A stretch of 64,000 nucleotides of DNA from Edolisoma coerulescens. Its lineage: Eukaryota > Chordata > Aves > Passeriformes > Campephagidae. This document shows positions 63,520 to 64,000 of the stretch, one piece after another. The notes beneath the pieces were generated by a model. It saw nothing but the letters and a program-made list of their open reading frames with translations, had not been told where the DNA came from and searched no databases. How positions within the stretch are numbered: the first letter of the stretch is position 1; every line of letters begins with the position of its first letter. The position numbers were made by a program, and so were the translations under genes. The stretch is taken from positions 802,397 through 866,396 of the forward strand of contig VWZW01006249.1 in the NCBI GenBank assembly GCA_013397115.1. Reading direction: 5' to 3'.

Positions 63520-64000
63520 GCCCGGTTCCGAATGCCGAGAAGCAACTCCGAACGGGAGCCGATACAGTCACACGTCCCCATAAACACAAGCGAGTTTTCC
63601 CTCGGCCTGGGAGACAGGAGACCCTCCTGAAGTCCCGGTCACGCTCCGGGAAGAACTCGGGCTCGTCTTTTATTTCCTTAAGCTGAACTTTCCACCTGCC
63701 CGTGCTTCCTGGGTTCGGGAACGGGGAAGCGGCCGGGAGGGCGAGGGAAGGGAGCCGGGAAGCGGCCACCAGGACCGGGCGGGAAGTCCCGAGGGACGGA
63801 AGCGGAGCCGGGAAGGGAAAACACAGCCAAGCACGGAGGGAAGAAGGACCCGAGGGGGAGAGGAGGGGAGGGCAGCTGACCCGGTCCTCGGCGGGGAAAG
63901 TCCCGGGGAAGGGGCGGGGGCGCCAGGCCGGGCCCGGACGGCGCGGGAGAGGCCCGGGCGGGCTGAAGCGACGGGCAGAATGGGGAGCCTGGCGGCGGCC
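63520..64000 (-). promoter_or_regulatory. CpG island, probable ADAM10 promoter-proximal region
   Basis: GC content rises sharply from about 63,500 to the edge, with dense CpG. GC boxes include GGGGCGGGGG at 63911-63920 and GGGCGGG near 63778 and 63957. Position upstream of ADAM10 exon 2 suggests the start of intron 1 and the promoter region, with exon 1 past 64,000. Neither TATA box nor transcription start can be assigned. Confidence 0.6.

Larger units (their letters stand above)
55888..64000 (-). other. ADAM10: ADAM10 intron 1 (3' part), to window edge
   Basis: No signal-peptide exon with ATG and a suitable donor was found in this 8.1 kb. It contains a CR1 fragment at 59290-59580, a T14 run at 61203-61216 and a terminal CpG island. 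Confidence 0.7.

Noticed and set aside
63497..63769. - strand frame tested as ADAM10 exon 1
   Set aside because: Begins with GTG, has no signal-peptide hydrophobic core and no donor in the phase needed for exon 2.
63980..64000. + strand ATG reading MGSLAAA as a gene start
   Set aside because: Only seven codons before the edge, so not listed as a feature; noted in findings.
1..64000. tRNA, rRNA, snRNA, CRISPR and viral genes
   Set aside because: No cloverleaf A/B boxes, spaced direct-repeat array or viral domain was seen on either strand by reading; a covariance-model scan was not possible.

Overview
The window is vertebrate nuclear DNA. The coding signal is all short exons with GT/AG junctions, separated by introns of 0.2 to 12 kb. 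Two CR1 LINE fragments, the low repeat load and the compact introns point to a bird (a reptile is possible). Species is not determined. There is no bacterial, organellar or viral gene content, no CRISPR array and no RNA gene that I could recognise.

Two protein genes face each other. On the + strand, bases 1 to about 17,975 hold the 3' part of hepatic lipase (LIPC): eight coding exons (human exons 2-9 by protein comparison from memory), 468 codons plus stop, all phases consistent. The Ser-Asp-His triad, a 22-residue lid and the C-terminal PLAT domain are intact. Exon 1 (signal peptide) lies to the left of the window. On the - strand, from the right edge down to about 21,640, lies ADAM10, the alpha-secretase metalloprotease: 15 coding exons (human exons 2-16), about 731 residues. 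The prodomain with cysteine switch, RKKR furin site, HEVGH zinc motif, disintegrin and cysteine-rich parts, transmembrane helix and short proline-rich tail are all present, followed by a 3'UTR of about 2.2 kb. ADAM10 exon 1 (initiator ATG and signal peptide) was not found and probably lies just past 64,000. The last 500 bases form a CpG island that is probably its promoter-proximal region. The LIPC/ADAM10 tail-to-tail order matches human chromosome 15q21-22.

The proteins act in different pathways (extracellular lipoprotein lipolysis versus membrane-protein ectodomain shedding), so proximity is synteny and not an operon-like relationship.

Most worth a second look: (1) a 114-base, phase-0, open, well-spliced candidate cassette exon at 28980-29093 in ADAM10 intron 9, which would insert 38 residues between HEVGHNFGSP and the third zinc histidine and so should abolish catalysis; (2) an isolated CpG island in LIPC intron 6; (3) a 93-bp repeat present twice around LIPC exon 2, one copy followed by a perfect 50-bp tandem duplication; (4) the CpG-rich right edge with missing ADAM10 exon 1. 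Coordinates of coding exons were set by hand from splice motifs, codon phase and remembered human protein sequences; no alignment was run.
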